The notes below the pieces were generated by a model. That model was not told where the DNA came from, did not search any database, and worked only from the letters and a program-made list of their open reading frames with translations. 52,181 bases of DNA from Paraburkholderia madseniana (GTDB lineage Bacteria; Pseudomonadota; Gammaproteobacteria; Burkholderiales; Burkholderiaceae). The DNA lies in the NCBI RefSeq assembly GCF_009690905.1, contig NZ_VOSW01000067.1:1-52181 (forward strand). The letters are read 5' to 3'. Shown here one piece after another: positions 7,113 through 16,078 of this stretch. Every line of letters starts with the position of its first letter. Position 1 is the stretch's first letter. A program made the position numbers and the translations under genes.

Positions 7113-8543
7113 TTACATGTTCAGCGCGCGCTTGTCCACGGCCAGAGCCGCTTCGCGCATGACTTCCGAGAGCGACGGGTGCGGATGGCAAATGCGGCCG
7201 ATGTCTTCCGACGCCGCCTTGAATTCCATCGCCACCACGGCTTCCGCGATCAGGTCCGATGCGTTTGCCGAGATGATGTGCACGCCCAGCAGCTCGTCGG
7301 TCTTCGCGTCGGCGATCATCTTGACGAAACCATCCGCCTTGTTGATGCCCAGCGCGCGGCCGTTTGCCATGAACGGGAACTGGCCCGTCTTGACTTCGCG
7401 GCCTTCGGCCTTCAGTTGCTGTTCGGTCTTGCCGACCCACGCGATTTCCGGTTCGGTGTAGATCACCCACGGAATGCAGTTGTAGTCGATATGCGGCTTC
7501 TGACCGTCGATGATTTCGGCAACCATCACGCCTTCGTCTTCAGCCTTGTGCGCGAGCATCGGGCCACGCACCACGTCGCCGATCGCGTACACGTTCGGCA
7601 CAGCCGTTGCACAGTGGTCGTCGACGTCGATGAAGCCGCGCTCGTTCGCCTTCAGACCGATAGCTTCGAGACCGAGGTTGTCGGTGTTCGGTACGCGGCC
7701 GATCGACACGATCAGGCGGTCGGCTTCGAGCGTTTGCGCGTTGCCGTCCTTGTCCGTGTAATTGATCGTGACGCTGTTGTCAGTGGTCTTGATTTCGCCG
7801 ACCTTCACGCCGACGTGGATGTCCAGACCTTGCTTCTTGAATTGCTTGGCGGCTTCCTTGGCGAGCGCCTGGTCAGCCGCGCCGAGGAATTCCGGCAGCG
7901 CTTCGAGCACGGTCACGTCAGCGCCCAGACGGCGCCACACCGAGCCGAGCTCCAGACCGATCACGCCTGCGCCGATCACGGCGAGCTTCTTCGGCACGGA
8001 GTCGAACGTCAGTGCGCCTTCGTTGTCGGCGACGATCTTGTTGTCGACCGGAACGTTCGGCAGATGACGCGCCTTCGAACCCGTTGCAATGATGACGTTC
8101 TTCGCCGTCACGACTTCGGTTTCACCTTCGCCGCTCACTTCGATCTGCACGCCGGCGTCCGTCTTGCCGGTGAACTTGCCATGGCCCTTGAGCCACGTGA
8201 TCTTGTTCTTGCGGAACAGGAACTCGATACCCTTGGTCATCTTCTCGACGATGCCTTCCTTGCGGGCGAGCATCTTCGTGATGTCGAGCTTCACGTCCGA
8301 CACGTTGATACCGTGATCGGCTAGGTGGTGCTGCGCGTTTTCAAATTCTTCCGACGACGCGAGCAGCGCCTTCGACGGAATGCAACCCACGTTCAGGCAC
8401 GTGCCGCCGAGCTTCAGTGCGCCGGCCGGGTTCTTCCATTTTTCGATACATGCGACCGTCTTGCCGAGCTGCGCTGCACGGATAGCGGCGATATAACCGC
8501 CGGGGCCGGCGCCGATCACAACGACGTCAAATTCTTTGGACAT
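7113..8543 (-). CDS. lpdA: Dihydrolipoyl dehydrogenase (E3)
   Basis: A 476-residue FAD- and NAD-dependent E3 enzyme that reoxidises dihydrolipoyl groups on E2. I start at the ATG at 8543 because AAAAGGA precedes it and MSKEFDVVVIG is the family's N-terminus. Landmarks are the FAD-binding GAGPGG (11-16), the redox-active CLNVGC disulfide (49-54), the central NAD-binding VIGAGVIGLELGS, and the C-terminal HPHPSLSE, in which His455 and Glu460 form the catalytic pair completed by the partner subunit. It is the third gene after odhA and odhB, so it most likely serves 2-oxoglutarate dehydrogenase and may be shared with other complexes. The terminator at 7034-7070 follows. Confidence 0.96.
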   Translation of the reverse strand: MSKEFDVVVIGAGPGGYIAAIRAAQLGKTVACIEKWKNPAGALKLGGTCLNVGCIPSKALLASSEEFENAQHHLADHGINVSDVKLDITKMLARKEGIVEKMTKGIEFLFRKNKITWLKGHGKFTGKTDAGVQIEVSGEGETEVVTAKNVIIATGSKARHLPNVPVDNKIVADNEGALTFDSVPKKLAVIGAGVIGLELGSVWRRLGADVTVLEALPEFLGAADQALAKEAAKQFKKQGLDIHVGVKVGEIKTTDNSVTINYTDKDGNAQTLEADRLIVSIGRVPNTDNLGLEAIGLKANERGFIDVDDHCATAVPNVYAIGDVVRGPMLAHKAEDEGVMVAEIIDGQKPHIDYNCIPWVIYTEPEIAWVGKTEQQLKAEGREVKTGQFPFMANGRALGINKADGFVKMIADAKTDELLGVHIISANASDLIAEAVVAMEFKAASEDIGRICHPHPSLSEVMREAALAVDKRALNM

Positions 8544-8682
8544 GACAATCCTTTTGATGACGGAGCGACGCGCGGCCACGCTTCGTGGCGCGCGTCGTTC
8601 GAGTACTGCGGAATGCTAAAGACGTGCTGCTTATATGGCGCCGACTTGTGCGATGACAAGCCGACGCCAGCCGAGCCAGTGC

Positions 8683-9972
8683 TTACAGGTCGAGCAGCAG
8701 GCGCGCCGGGTCTTCCAGCGCATCCTTCATGGCGACCAGCGACAGCACCGCTTCGCGACCGTCGATGATCCGGTGGTCATACGACAGCGCCAGATAGTTC
8801 ATCGGACGGATCACGATCTGGCCGTTTTCGACCACAGCGCGTTCCTTGGTGGCGTGCACGCCCAGAATGGCGGATTGCGGCGGGTTGATAATCGGGGTCG
8901 ACAGCATCGAACCGAACACACCACCGTTCGAGATCGAGAACGTACCGCCCGTCATTTCTTCGATCGACAGCTTGCCGTCCTTGGCCTTCTGGCCGAATTC
9001 AGCAATCTTCTTTTCGATTTCGGCGAGGCTCAGTTGATCTGCGTTGCGCAGGATCGGCACCACCAGGCCACGCGGCGAACCGACCGCGATACCGATGTCG
9101 AAATAGCCGTGATAGACGATGTCGTTACCGTCGATCGACGCGTTCACGAGCGGGAATTTCTTCAGCGCGTGAACAGCCGCCTTCACGAAGAACGACATGA
9201 AGCCCAGCTTCACGCCATGTTCCTTTTCGAACTTGTCTTTGTACTTGTTGCGCAGGTCCATCACCGGCGCCATGTTCACTTCGTTGAACGTGGTGAGGAT
9301 GGCGTTGGTTTGCTGCGACTCGAGCAGACGCTCGGCGATACGCGCACGCAGACGCGACATCGGAACGCGTTGTTCCGGGCGGTCTTTCAGCCATTGGTCG
9401 GCCGATGCCGGTGCCTTAACGTCCGGCAGCGACGGCTTGGCAGCCTTCGGTGCGGCAGCCGGTGCGGGTGCCGCGGCCTTGGCAGCCGGTGCCGGTGCGG
9501 CTTGACCCGCGGTCAGCACGTCACCCTTGGTGATGCGGCCGTCGCGGCCCGTGCCGGCGACGTCGCCCGCGCCCAGACCCTTCTCGGCCATCAGCTTGCC
9601 GGCAGCCGGCGAAGCAGCGGTGTTCGCACCCGTTGCGGATGCAGCCTGAGCGGCCGGTGCAGCAGCCGGTGCCGGTGCGGCAACCGGAGCCGGCTTCACT
9701 TCGGCTTCGACAGCAGCGGCGCCTGCCGTGCCTTCGGTGTCGATCTTGGCGATCACCTGATCCGCAACGACGATGTCGCCGTCGTTCGAGATCACTTGTG
9801 CGAGCACGCCGGCGGAGGGCGCCGGCACTTCGAGCACGACCTTGTCGGTCTCGATTTCGATGAGAATTTCGTCTTGAGCAACAGCCTCGCCGGGCTTCTT
9901 CTTCCACTGCAGCATCGTGGCTTCCGAAACCGACTCGGAGAGCTGGGGAACCTTGACTTCAACAATAGCCAT
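8683..9972 (-). CDS. odhB: Dihydrolipoamide succinyltransferase (E2 of OGDH)
   Basis: 429 residues, starting MAIVEVKVPQLSESVSEA at 9972 with AGGATA upstream. Domains in order: one lipoyl domain (Lys44 in the ETDK motif carries lipoate), an Ala/Pro-rich flexible linker, the E3/E1-binding domain (KLMAEKGLGAGDVAGTGRDG), a second Ala/Pro linker, and the catalytic acyltransferase domain ending SYDHRIIDGREAV, with His400 and Asp404 as active-site residues. It transfers the succinyl group to CoA in the TCA cycle. It lies between odhA (152 bases upstream) and lpdA (139 bases downstream) in one minus-strand operon. Pyruvate-type E2 is unlikely because the neighbouring E1 is a 2-oxoglutarate dehydrogenase. 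Confidence 0.96.
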   Translation of the reverse strand: MAIVEVKVPQLSESVSEATMLQWKKKPGEAVAQDEILIEIETDKVVLEVPAPSAGVLAQVISNDGDIVVADQVIAKIDTEGTAGAAAVEAEVKPAPVAAPAPAAAPAAQAASATGANTAASPAAGKLMAEKGLGAGDVAGTGRDGRITKGDVLTAGQAAPAPAAKAAAPAPAAAPKAAKPSLPDVKAPASADQWLKDRPEQRVPMSRLRARIAERLLESQQTNAILTTFNEVNMAPVMDLRNKYKDKFEKEHGVKLGFMSFFVKAAVHALKKFPLVNASIDGNDIVYHGYFDIGIAVGSPRGLVVPILRNADQLSLAEIEKKIAEFGQKAKDGKLSIEEMTGGTFSISNGGVFGSMLSTPIINPPQSAILGVHATKERAVVENGQIVIRPMNYLALSYDHRIIDGREAVLSLVAMKDALEDPARLLLDL

Positions 9973-10084
9973 TATGAATATCCTGAATACGTATCGGGTG
10001 ACGGCGCGCGATCTATGTACTCGACGACCGCCTGCGAACCATACCTGCCGGGAACGAACCACCATGGGGTGACTGAACGCGGCA

Positions 10085-10109
10085 CGGGAAAGCGCAACGC
10101 GCTTTCCCG
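10085..10109 (-). other. Perfect 11-bp stem between odhA and odhB
   Basis: CGGGAAAGCGC (10085-10095) and GCGCTTTCCCG (10099-10109) form a perfect stem with a 3-base loop. No T-run follows on the minus strand, so it is more likely an RNA-stabilising or processing stem within the odh message than a terminator. Confidence 0.5.
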
Positions 10110-10124
10110 GTTCGTCTGTTTTCC

Positions 10125-12986
10125 TTATTTAGCGATCGACGCGCTCTTGAGGCGGCCGAAAGCGCCTTCGATCAGCGCCTTCTGCTGCTCGTAGTGCTTC
10201 GCGTAGTAGCCGACTGCCGGCGAAGCCGAAGCCGGACGTCCGCTGTATGCCAGCTTCTGCCCGTCCTTCATGCCTTCCTTCAGGTGGTGCTCGATGTAGA
10301 ACCACGGGCCTTGATTCTGCGGCTCGTCCTGCACCCAGACCACTTCGGTCGCGTTGTCGTACTTCTTCATTTCCGCTTCGAACTGCTTATGCGCGAACGG
10401 ATAGAGCTGTTCGATACGGATGATCGCGACGTCGTTCGACTTCGATTCACGGCGATGTGCCAGCAGGTCGTAGTACACGCGACCCGAGCAGGCCACCACG
10501 CGCTTGACCTTCTTCGGCTCGATCGCATCGTCGATTTCGCCGAGGATCGGCTGGAACGCGCCCTTCGCCAGTTCAGACAGATCCGACACGGCTTCCTTGT
10601 GGCGCAGCAGCGACTTCGGCGTAGCGACGATCAGCGGCTTGCGGAACAGGCGGATCATCTGACGGCGCAACAGGTGGAAAATCTGCGCCGGCGTGGTCGG
10701 TTGAACGACCTGCATGTTGTGGTCTGCACACAGTTGCAGGAAACGTTCGATACGTGCCGACGAGTGCTCCGGACCTTGACCTTCGTAGCCGTGCGGCAGC
10801 AGCATCGTGAGACCCGACACGCGGCCCCACTTCACTTCGCCCGACGAGATGAACTGGTCGATCACGACTTGCGCGCCGTTCACGAAGTCGCCGAACTGCG
10901 CTTCCCACGCGACGAACGTATTCGGTTCAGCGGTCGAGTAACCGTATTCGAAGCCCAGCACCGCTTCTTCCGACAGCACCGAGTCGATCACTGTGAACTT
11001 CGCCTGACCTTCGGCGATGTTCTGCAGCGGCACATACGTGCCGTCGTTCCAGCGTTCGCGGTTCTGATCGTGCAGCACCGCGTGACGGTGCGTGAACGTG
11101 CCACGGCCCGAGTCCTGACCGGTCAGGCGCACTGCGTAGCCCGATGCGACCAGCGATGCGAATGCCAGGTGTTCGCCCATGCCCCAGTCAAGCTTCGCTT
11201 CACCACGGCCCATCGCGCGACGGTCGTTGATGACGCGCTCGACCAGCGGGTGAACCTTGAAGTTTTCCGGGATCGTGGTGACGCGCTCAGCGAGGCGCTT
11301 CAGTTCAGCCAACGGCACTGCCGTGTCGGCTGCGTCGGTCCACTTGCGGTTCAGGAACGGAACCCAATCCACCGCGTACTTGCTCTTGTAGTTCGAGAGC
11401 ACCGGGTCGATCGTGTGATGGCCTTCGTCCATCGCCTTGCGGTAGGCCTTGACGAATTCGTCGCCTTCTGCCGCCGTGATCACGCCCTGTTGCACCAGCT
11501 TTTCAGCGTACAGCGCGCGCGTGCCCGGGTGCTTCGCAATCGTCTTGTACATCAACGGCTGCGTAACCGCCGGCGTGTCCTGCTCGTTGTGACCCAGCTT
11601 GCGGAAGCAGACGATGTCGACAACCACGTCCTTGTGGAACTGCATCCGGAAGTCGATAGCCAACTGCGTAGCCAGCACGACCGCCTCAGGATCGTCACCG
11701 TTCACGTGCAGCACCGGCGCCTCGATCATCTTGACGACGTCCGAGCAGTACAACGTGGAGCGCGAGTCGCGCGGGTCCGACGTCGTGAAACCGATCTGGT
11801 TGTTGATGACGATGTGCAGCGTGCCGTGCGTGCCGTAACCGCGCGTTTGCGCGAGGTTCAGCGTTTCCATCACGACGCCCTGGCCAGCGAAGGCCGCGTC
11901 GCCGTGGATCTGCACCGGCAGCACTTGCAGGCCGCTGTCGTCGCCGCGGCGATCCATACGTGCCTTCGCCGAACCTTCGACCACAGGGTTGACGATTTCA
12001 AGGTGCGACGGGTTGAACGCGAGCGACAGGTGAACCGGGCCGCCTTCGGTCGAAACGTCCGACGAGAAACCCTTGTGGTACTTCACGTCGCCGGCCGGCA
12101 GGTCGTCGACGTGCTTGCCTTCGAATTCGGCAAACAGGTCAGCCGGCATCTTGCCGAGCGTATTGACCAGCACGTTCAGACGGCCACGGTGGGCCATGCC
12201 GATGACGATTTCCTGTACGCCGTTGGCGCCGCCATGACGCACGACTTCGTCCATCGAGGCGATGAAGCTTTCGCCGCCTTCGAGCGAGAAGCGTTTCTGG
12301 CCGACGTACTTGGTGTGCAGGAAGCGCTCGAGGCCTTCAGCGGCCGTCAGGCGATTCAGGATGTGCTTTTTCTTTTCATTGGAGAAGTTCGGCGTCGAAC
12401 GGATCGACTCGAGCTTCTCTTTCCACCAGCGCTTCTGTTCCGGATCGCTGATGTACATGTACTCGGCGCCGATCGTGCCGCAGTACGTGTCACGCAGGGC
12501 CTTGACGATCTCGCGCAGCGAAGCACGCTCGAACCCGAAATACAGATTCGTGGCGCTGAACTCCTGGTCCATGTCGGCTTCGGTGAAGTCGTAGAACGCG
12601 GGTTCAAGTTCGGGGATAGCGGGACGTTCGCGGCGCTTCAGGGGATCGAGATTGGCCCATTGCGAGCCGAGGAAGCGATATGCGCCGATGAGGGACTGCA
12701 CATAGACTTGCTTGCGGGAGGTAGCGAGATCTTCGCCGCCGGCCGCCGTGCGCGGGATGAAGGCATTGGCCTTGGCCCGTTGCGCAAACGATTCGACGAT
12801 CGGGCCATGGGCCACGTCGTTGGCATTGCTGCCATCCGATGCAGGGACGTTCTGCAACGCGTCGAAATAGCTGCGCCAGTTCTCGGGCACTGACGCCGGA
12901 TTATCGAGATACGCTTCGTACATTTCTTCTACGTACGGAGCATTGCCGCCGAACAGATAAGAGTTCGACTGGAATTGCTTCATCAT
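10125..12986 (-). CDS. odhA: 2-oxoglutarate dehydrogenase E1
   Basis: 953 residues from the ATG at 12986, preceded by AAAGGTGA eight bases away; a GTG at 12998 is in frame but would lie inside that ribosome site. The N-terminus MMKQFQSNSYLFGGNAPYVE is typical of SucA/OdhA. Thiamine diphosphate-binding features include GDAAFAGQGVVMETLNL followed by GTLHIVINNQIGFTT. E1 decarboxylates 2-oxoglutarate and loads succinyl groups onto the lipoate of OdhB. It is the first gene of the odhA-odhB-lpdA operon, and its length is close to the usual 930-950 residues. Confidence 0.97.
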   Translation of the reverse strand: MMKQFQSNSYLFGGNAPYVEEMYEAYLDNPASVPENWRSYFDALQNVPASDGSNANDVAHGPIVESFAQRAKANAFIPRTAAGGEDLATSRKQVYVQSLIGAYRFLGSQWANLDPLKRRERPAIPELEPAFYDFTEADMDQEFSATNLYFGFERASLREIVKALRDTYCGTIGAEYMYISDPEQKRWWKEKLESIRSTPNFSNEKKKHILNRLTAAEGLERFLHTKYVGQKRFSLEGGESFIASMDEVVRHGGANGVQEIVIGMAHRGRLNVLVNTLGKMPADLFAEFEGKHVDDLPAGDVKYHKGFSSDVSTEGGPVHLSLAFNPSHLEIVNPVVEGSAKARMDRRGDDSGLQVLPVQIHGDAAFAGQGVVMETLNLAQTRGYGTHGTLHIVINNQIGFTTSDPRDSRSTLYCSDVVKMIEAPVLHVNGDDPEAVVLATQLAIDFRMQFHKDVVVDIVCFRKLGHNEQDTPAVTQPLMYKTIAKHPGTRALYAEKLVQQGVITAAEGDEFVKAYRKAMDEGHHTIDPVLSNYKSKYAVDWVPFLNRKWTDAADTAVPLAELKRLAERVTTIPENFKVHPLVERVINDRRAMGRGEAKLDWGMGEHLAFASLVASGYAVRLTGQDSGRGTFTHRHAVLHDQNRERWNDGTYVPLQNIAEGQAKFTVIDSVLSEEAVLGFEYGYSTAEPNTFVAWEAQFGDFVNGAQVVIDQFISSGEVKWGRVSGLTMLLPHGYEGQGPEHSSARIERFLQLCADHNMQVVQPTTPAQIFHLLRRQMIRLFRKPLIVATPKSLLRHKEAVSDLSELAKGAFQPILGEIDDAIEPKKVKRVVACSGRVYYDLLAHRRESKSNDVAIIRIEQLYPFAHKQFEAEMKKYDNATEVVWVQDEPQNQGPWFYIEHHLKEGMKDGQKLAYSGRPASASPAVGYYAKHYEQQKALIEGAFGRLKSASIAK

Positions 12987-13368
12987 TTTTACGCTCACCT
13001 TTCTTCGAGTTTCTCGAGAAATAGCGGGTTACAGAACCTTCCGCGACACGGCCTGACCGTTTAGCGGATTGCGCGAATCAAGTCTTGCTTGGAAGGACCT
13101 AAAACTTTGCACCCGGGGAGCATATCACAGAACGGATAGTGCAGATAGCAGACGGATTGCCGCTCAAGCCTTTTACGGCGGGCTTCCGGCCGGTTTTGCA
13201 AGCCTCGCAACAGACTTCTGCAAAAAACGGGGACAAACACGACAAACAGACAGCCAACCGCGAGCAATTGCGTGCAACGCGAATTGGGCGCCAGAAATGG
13301 CAAAGCCACCCGGAGGTGGCTTTTGCCTGACAGCATGCTGCTTACCCAGGATTAGGGCCGATGCTGAT
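12987..13368. other. 382-bp intergenic region: odhA leader and typA terminator
   Basis: No convincing gene. The frames here (for example the minus frame 13061-13336) lack ribosome sites and recognisable domains. The part next to odhA should hold its promoter, but I find no clear -35/-10 pair. The part next to typA holds the hairpin at 13302-13323. Confidence 0.5.
13302..13326. terminator. Probable typA terminator
   Basis: AAAGCCACC (13302-13310) pairs with GGTGGCTTT (13315-13323) around CGGA. The stem is 9 bp and short T-runs flank it on both strands. It lies 46 bases after the typA stop. The T-run is short, so termination may be partial. Confidence 0.6.
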
Positions 13369-15195
13369 TTAGTCCACTGCGCCCTTACGGCTGGCGCTGC
13401 GGCGCTCGTGTTCCTTCAGGTAACGCTTGCGCAGACGGATGGATTTCGGCGTGACCTCGACCAGTTCGTCGTCGTCGATGAATTCAACCGCGTATTCCAG
13501 CGACATCTGGATCGGCGGCACGAGGCGCACCGCTTCGTCCGTACCCGACGAACGCACGTTGGTCAGTTGCTTGCCCTTGATCGGGTTCACGACCAGGTCG
13601 TTGTCACGGCTGTGAATGCCAATGATCATGCCTTCGTACAGCGGCTCGCCCGGCGACACGAACATACGGCCGCGATCCTGCAGCTTCCACAGTGCGTACG
13701 CCACTGCCGCGCCGTCGTCCTGCGAAATCAGCACGCCGTTACGACGCTCGCCGACACCACCCTCCCTGACCGGCTGATACGAGTCGAACGTGTGGCTCAT
13801 CAGGCCCGTACCGCGCGTCAGCGTCAAGAATTCGCCCTGGAAACCAATCAGCCCACGCGCCGAGATACGATACTCGAGACGCGTACGGCCACGGCCGTCC
13901 GATGCCATGTCGAGCATTTCGCCCTTGCGGCGGCCCAGCTCTTCCATCACGCCACCCTGGTGGCCGTCTTCCATGTCGACCGTCAGGTTTTCGTACGGCT
14001 CATGCTTCACGCCGTCGACTTCCGTCATCACCACGCGCGGACGCGACACGGCCAGCTCGTAGCCTTCACGGCGCATGTTTTCAACCAGGATGGTCAGGTG
14101 CAGCTCGCCGCGGCCTGCCACTTCGAACGTGGTTTCGTCGCCCGTTTCTTTCACGCGCAGCGCCACGTTGTGGTTCAGTTCCTTCATCAGGCGGTCGCGA
14201 ATCTGACGACTCGTGACGAACTTGCCTTCGCGGCCGGCCAGCGGCGACGAATTGACGAGGAAGTTCATCGTCAGGGTCGGTTCGTCGACGGTGATCATCG
14301 GCAGCGCGTCCGGCTGCTCCGGTGCGCAGATGGTCACGCCGATACCGATTTCTTCGATACCGTTGATCAGCACGATGTCGCCGGCTTCAGCCGAGTCGAC
14401 CTGCACGCGTTCGAGACCCTTGAACGACAGGACCTGATTGATCTTGCGGTTCAGGATCGCGCCGTCAGGGCCCGAACGCACGGCGACGGACATGCCCGGC
14501 TTGATCGTGCCACGCGTAATGCGGCCAACGCCGATGCGACCGACGTACGACGAATAATCCAGCGACGTGATCTGCAGTTGCAGCGGCGCCGACGGATCAG
14601 CCGGGCGGACCGGCACGTGTTCCAGCACGGCTTCGAACAGCGGACGCATGTCGCCTTCGCGCACGTCCGGCGTCAGGCCGGCGTAGCCATTCAGACCCGA
14701 TGCGTAGACGATCGGGAAATCGAGTTGTTCGTCAGTTGCACCCAGCTTGTCGAACAGATCGAACGTCTGGTTGATCACCCAGTCGATCCGCGCGCCCGGG
14801 CGGTCGACCTTGTTGATCACGACGATCGGCTTGAGACCGAGCGCCAGCGCCTTCTTGGTCACGAAGCGCGTTTGCGGCATCGGGCCTTCGACCGCGTCGA
14901 CCAGCAGCAGCACCGAGTCGACCATCGACAGCACACGCTCCACTTCACCGCCGAAGTCGGCGTGGCCCGGGGTGTCGACGATGTTGATGTGCGTGCCTTC
15001 GTACTCGACCGCGCAGTTCTTCGAAAGAATCGTGATGCCACGTTCCTTTTCGATGTCGTTCGAGTCCATCACGCGCTCGACAACCGCCTGGTTGTCGCGG
15101 AAGGTAGCGGTTTGGCGGAGGAGCTGGTCGACGAGCGTGGTCTTGCCGTGGTCGACGTGGGCAATGATGGCGATATTGCGTAGGGCACGAGTCAT
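13369..15195 (-). CDS. typA: Translational GTPase TypA/BipA
   Basis: 608 residues from the ATG at 15195 (MTRALRNIAIIAHVDHGKTT); a longer frame upstream lacks homology. G1 is AHVDHGKT (12-19), the switch carries RGITILSKN, G3 is DTPGHADFGGEV and G4 is NKVD. Then come the EF-G-like domains II, III and V and a basic C-terminal tail (RLRKRYLKEHERRSASRK). TypA is a ribosome-binding GTPase involved in assembly and in stress and cold adaptation. It is transcribed alone from an extended -10 promoter at 15281-15289, divergent from marR. Confidence 0.97.
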   Translation of the reverse strand: MTRALRNIAIIAHVDHGKTTLVDQLLRQTATFRDNQAVVERVMDSNDIEKERGITILSKNCAVEYEGTHINIVDTPGHADFGGEVERVLSMVDSVLLLVDAVEGPMPQTRFVTKKALALGLKPIVVINKVDRPGARIDWVINQTFDLFDKLGATDEQLDFPIVYASGLNGYAGLTPDVREGDMRPLFEAVLEHVPVRPADPSAPLQLQITSLDYSSYVGRIGVGRITRGTIKPGMSVAVRSGPDGAILNRKINQVLSFKGLERVQVDSAEAGDIVLINGIEEIGIGVTICAPEQPDALPMITVDEPTLTMNFLVNSSPLAGREGKFVTSRQIRDRLMKELNHNVALRVKETGDETTFEVAGRGELHLTILVENMRREGYELAVSRPRVVMTEVDGVKHEPYENLTVDMEDGHQGGVMEELGRRKGEMLDMASDGRGRTRLEYRISARGLIGFQGEFLTLTRGTGLMSHTFDSYQPVREGGVGERRNGVLISQDDGAAVAYALWKLQDRGRMFVSPGEPLYEGMIIGIHSRDNDLVVNPIKGKQLTNVRSSGTDEAVRLVPPIQMSLEYAVEFIDDDELVEVTPKSIRLRKRYLKEHERRSASRKGAVD

Positions 15196-15280
15196 AGGAA
15201 CCTGGAGACAGTTGAGTGCGCCAGCAGCAGCATTGTGTACGAAGCCAACAAAGCCCAAAGCGCACTTTTGGGAACCCAAC

Positions 15281-15289
15281 ATTATAGCA
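15281..15289 (-). promoter_or_regulatory. Extended -10 promoter of typA
   Basis: On the minus strand the sequence reads TGCTATAAT: a perfect TATAAT with the TGn extension. No good -35 lies 16-18 bases upstream, which the extension can offset. It is about 86 bases before the typA ATG. Confidence 0.6.
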
Positions 15290-15448
15290 CGCCCAAATGA
15301 AGCTTTCTGGTATTCCCTGATAGTCCCATCGTTTTCCACGCAGCGCTGCGTAAGAAACAGACCCACACGACTTCGGCGAAATCCTACGCAAATCCACGCG
15401 CATTGTGCCTTGAGCCGTAAAAGTTCCTTGCCTAAGCTGTAATAACGC

Positions 15449-15478
15449 TTGCCGCGTCAATCAACCGCTGTCTATAAT
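15449..15478 (+). promoter_or_regulatory. Sigma-70 promoter of marR
   Basis: TTGCCG (15449-15454) and a perfect TATAAT (15473-15478) are 18 bases apart, about 35 bases before the marR ATG. The sequence CGCTTGC overlapping the -35 (15446-15452) matches the GCTTGC core of the inverted repeat downstream of marR, so autoregulation is possible. Confidence 0.65.
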
Positions 15479-15513
15479 CCTGCCTAGTCAACCATTGCAT
15501 TCGCACGAGAATC

Positions 15514-16029
15514 ATGACGGATCCGTCCTCAACACCCGGCTCAGAGATCAGCGAGTATCAGCTGGGCGAAAGCGTCGGCTATTTGCTCTCGCGGGTGAAA
15601 TCGACCATGTCGAACCTGGTCACGCAGCGCAGCATGGCCGAGTTGGGCATCACCAGCCAGCAAGGCAGCATCCTGTTCATGGTGGCGAGCGGCAAGTGCC
15701 TGCTGGCGGCCGAACTGGCGCGCGAATACGGCATCGACGCAAGCGCCGTCACGCGTCTGGTGGACCGGCTGGAAAAACGCGGCCTGCTGACAAGAGTGCG
15801 CAGCAACGAAGACCGGCGGGTCGTGCGACTCGCGCTGACACCGGAAGGCCACGCGATCGCGGCCAAAATGCCGGCCATTTTCAACGGCGTGCTGGACGAC
15901 CTGCTGGGCGGCTTTACCCCCGAAGAAGTGGGTTTTCTGAAGAGCATGCTGCGCCGCGTACTCATCAATTCCGGCGAACAAACGGGACTAACCCGTGATG
16001 CAGCAAGCAATTTTGACAGCAAATCGTAA
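15514..16029 (+). CDS. MarR family transcriptional regulator of the efflux operon
   Basis: A 171-residue winged-helix repressor. The MarR core runs from about residue 18 (VGYLLSRVKSTMSNLV) through the recognition region LAREYGIDASAVTRLVDRLEKRGLLTR and the wing RVRSNEDRRVVRLALTPEG, to C-terminal dimer helices. MarR proteins usually bind palindromes at their own and adjacent efflux promoters and release DNA on binding phenolic or drug-like ligands. The gene sits 49 bases upstream of an EmrAB-type efflux system on the same strand, so control of that system is likely. Its stop codon lies inside the inverted repeat 16003-16041. Confidence 0.93.
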   Translation: MTDPSSTPGSEISEYQLGESVGYLLSRVKSTMSNLVTQRSMAELGITSQQGSILFMVASGKCLLAAELAREYGIDASAVTRLVDRLEKRGLLTRVRSNEDRRVVRLALTPEGHAIAAKMPAIFNGVLDDLLGGFTPEEVGFLKSMLRRVLINSGEQTGLTRDAASNFDSKS

Positions 16030-16041
16030 TAAATTGCTTGC
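16003..16041. promoter_or_regulatory. 11-bp inverted repeat, candidate MarR operator
   Basis: GCAAGCAATTT (16003-16013) and AAATTGCTTGC (16031-16041) are perfect inverted copies with a 17-base spacer. The left arm is in the end of marR and the right arm 38 bases before the outer-membrane factor gene. AT-rich centres flanked by GCTTG/CAAGC resemble known MarR-family half sites. An RNA stem is the alternative. Confidence 0.55.
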
Positions 16042-16078
16042 AGTGTCCATCATTACATTCCACTCAAAGAGTCGAGCG

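Noticed and set aside
10194..12893. 899-codon open frame on the plus strand opposite odhA
   Set aside because: It is the complement of a clear OdhA coding region; the product is Arg/His/Val-rich without domains, as expected from GC3-biased shadow frames.
13061..13336. 91-codon minus frame upstream of odhA
   Set aside because: No ribosome site or homology, and it overlaps the typA terminator hairpin.
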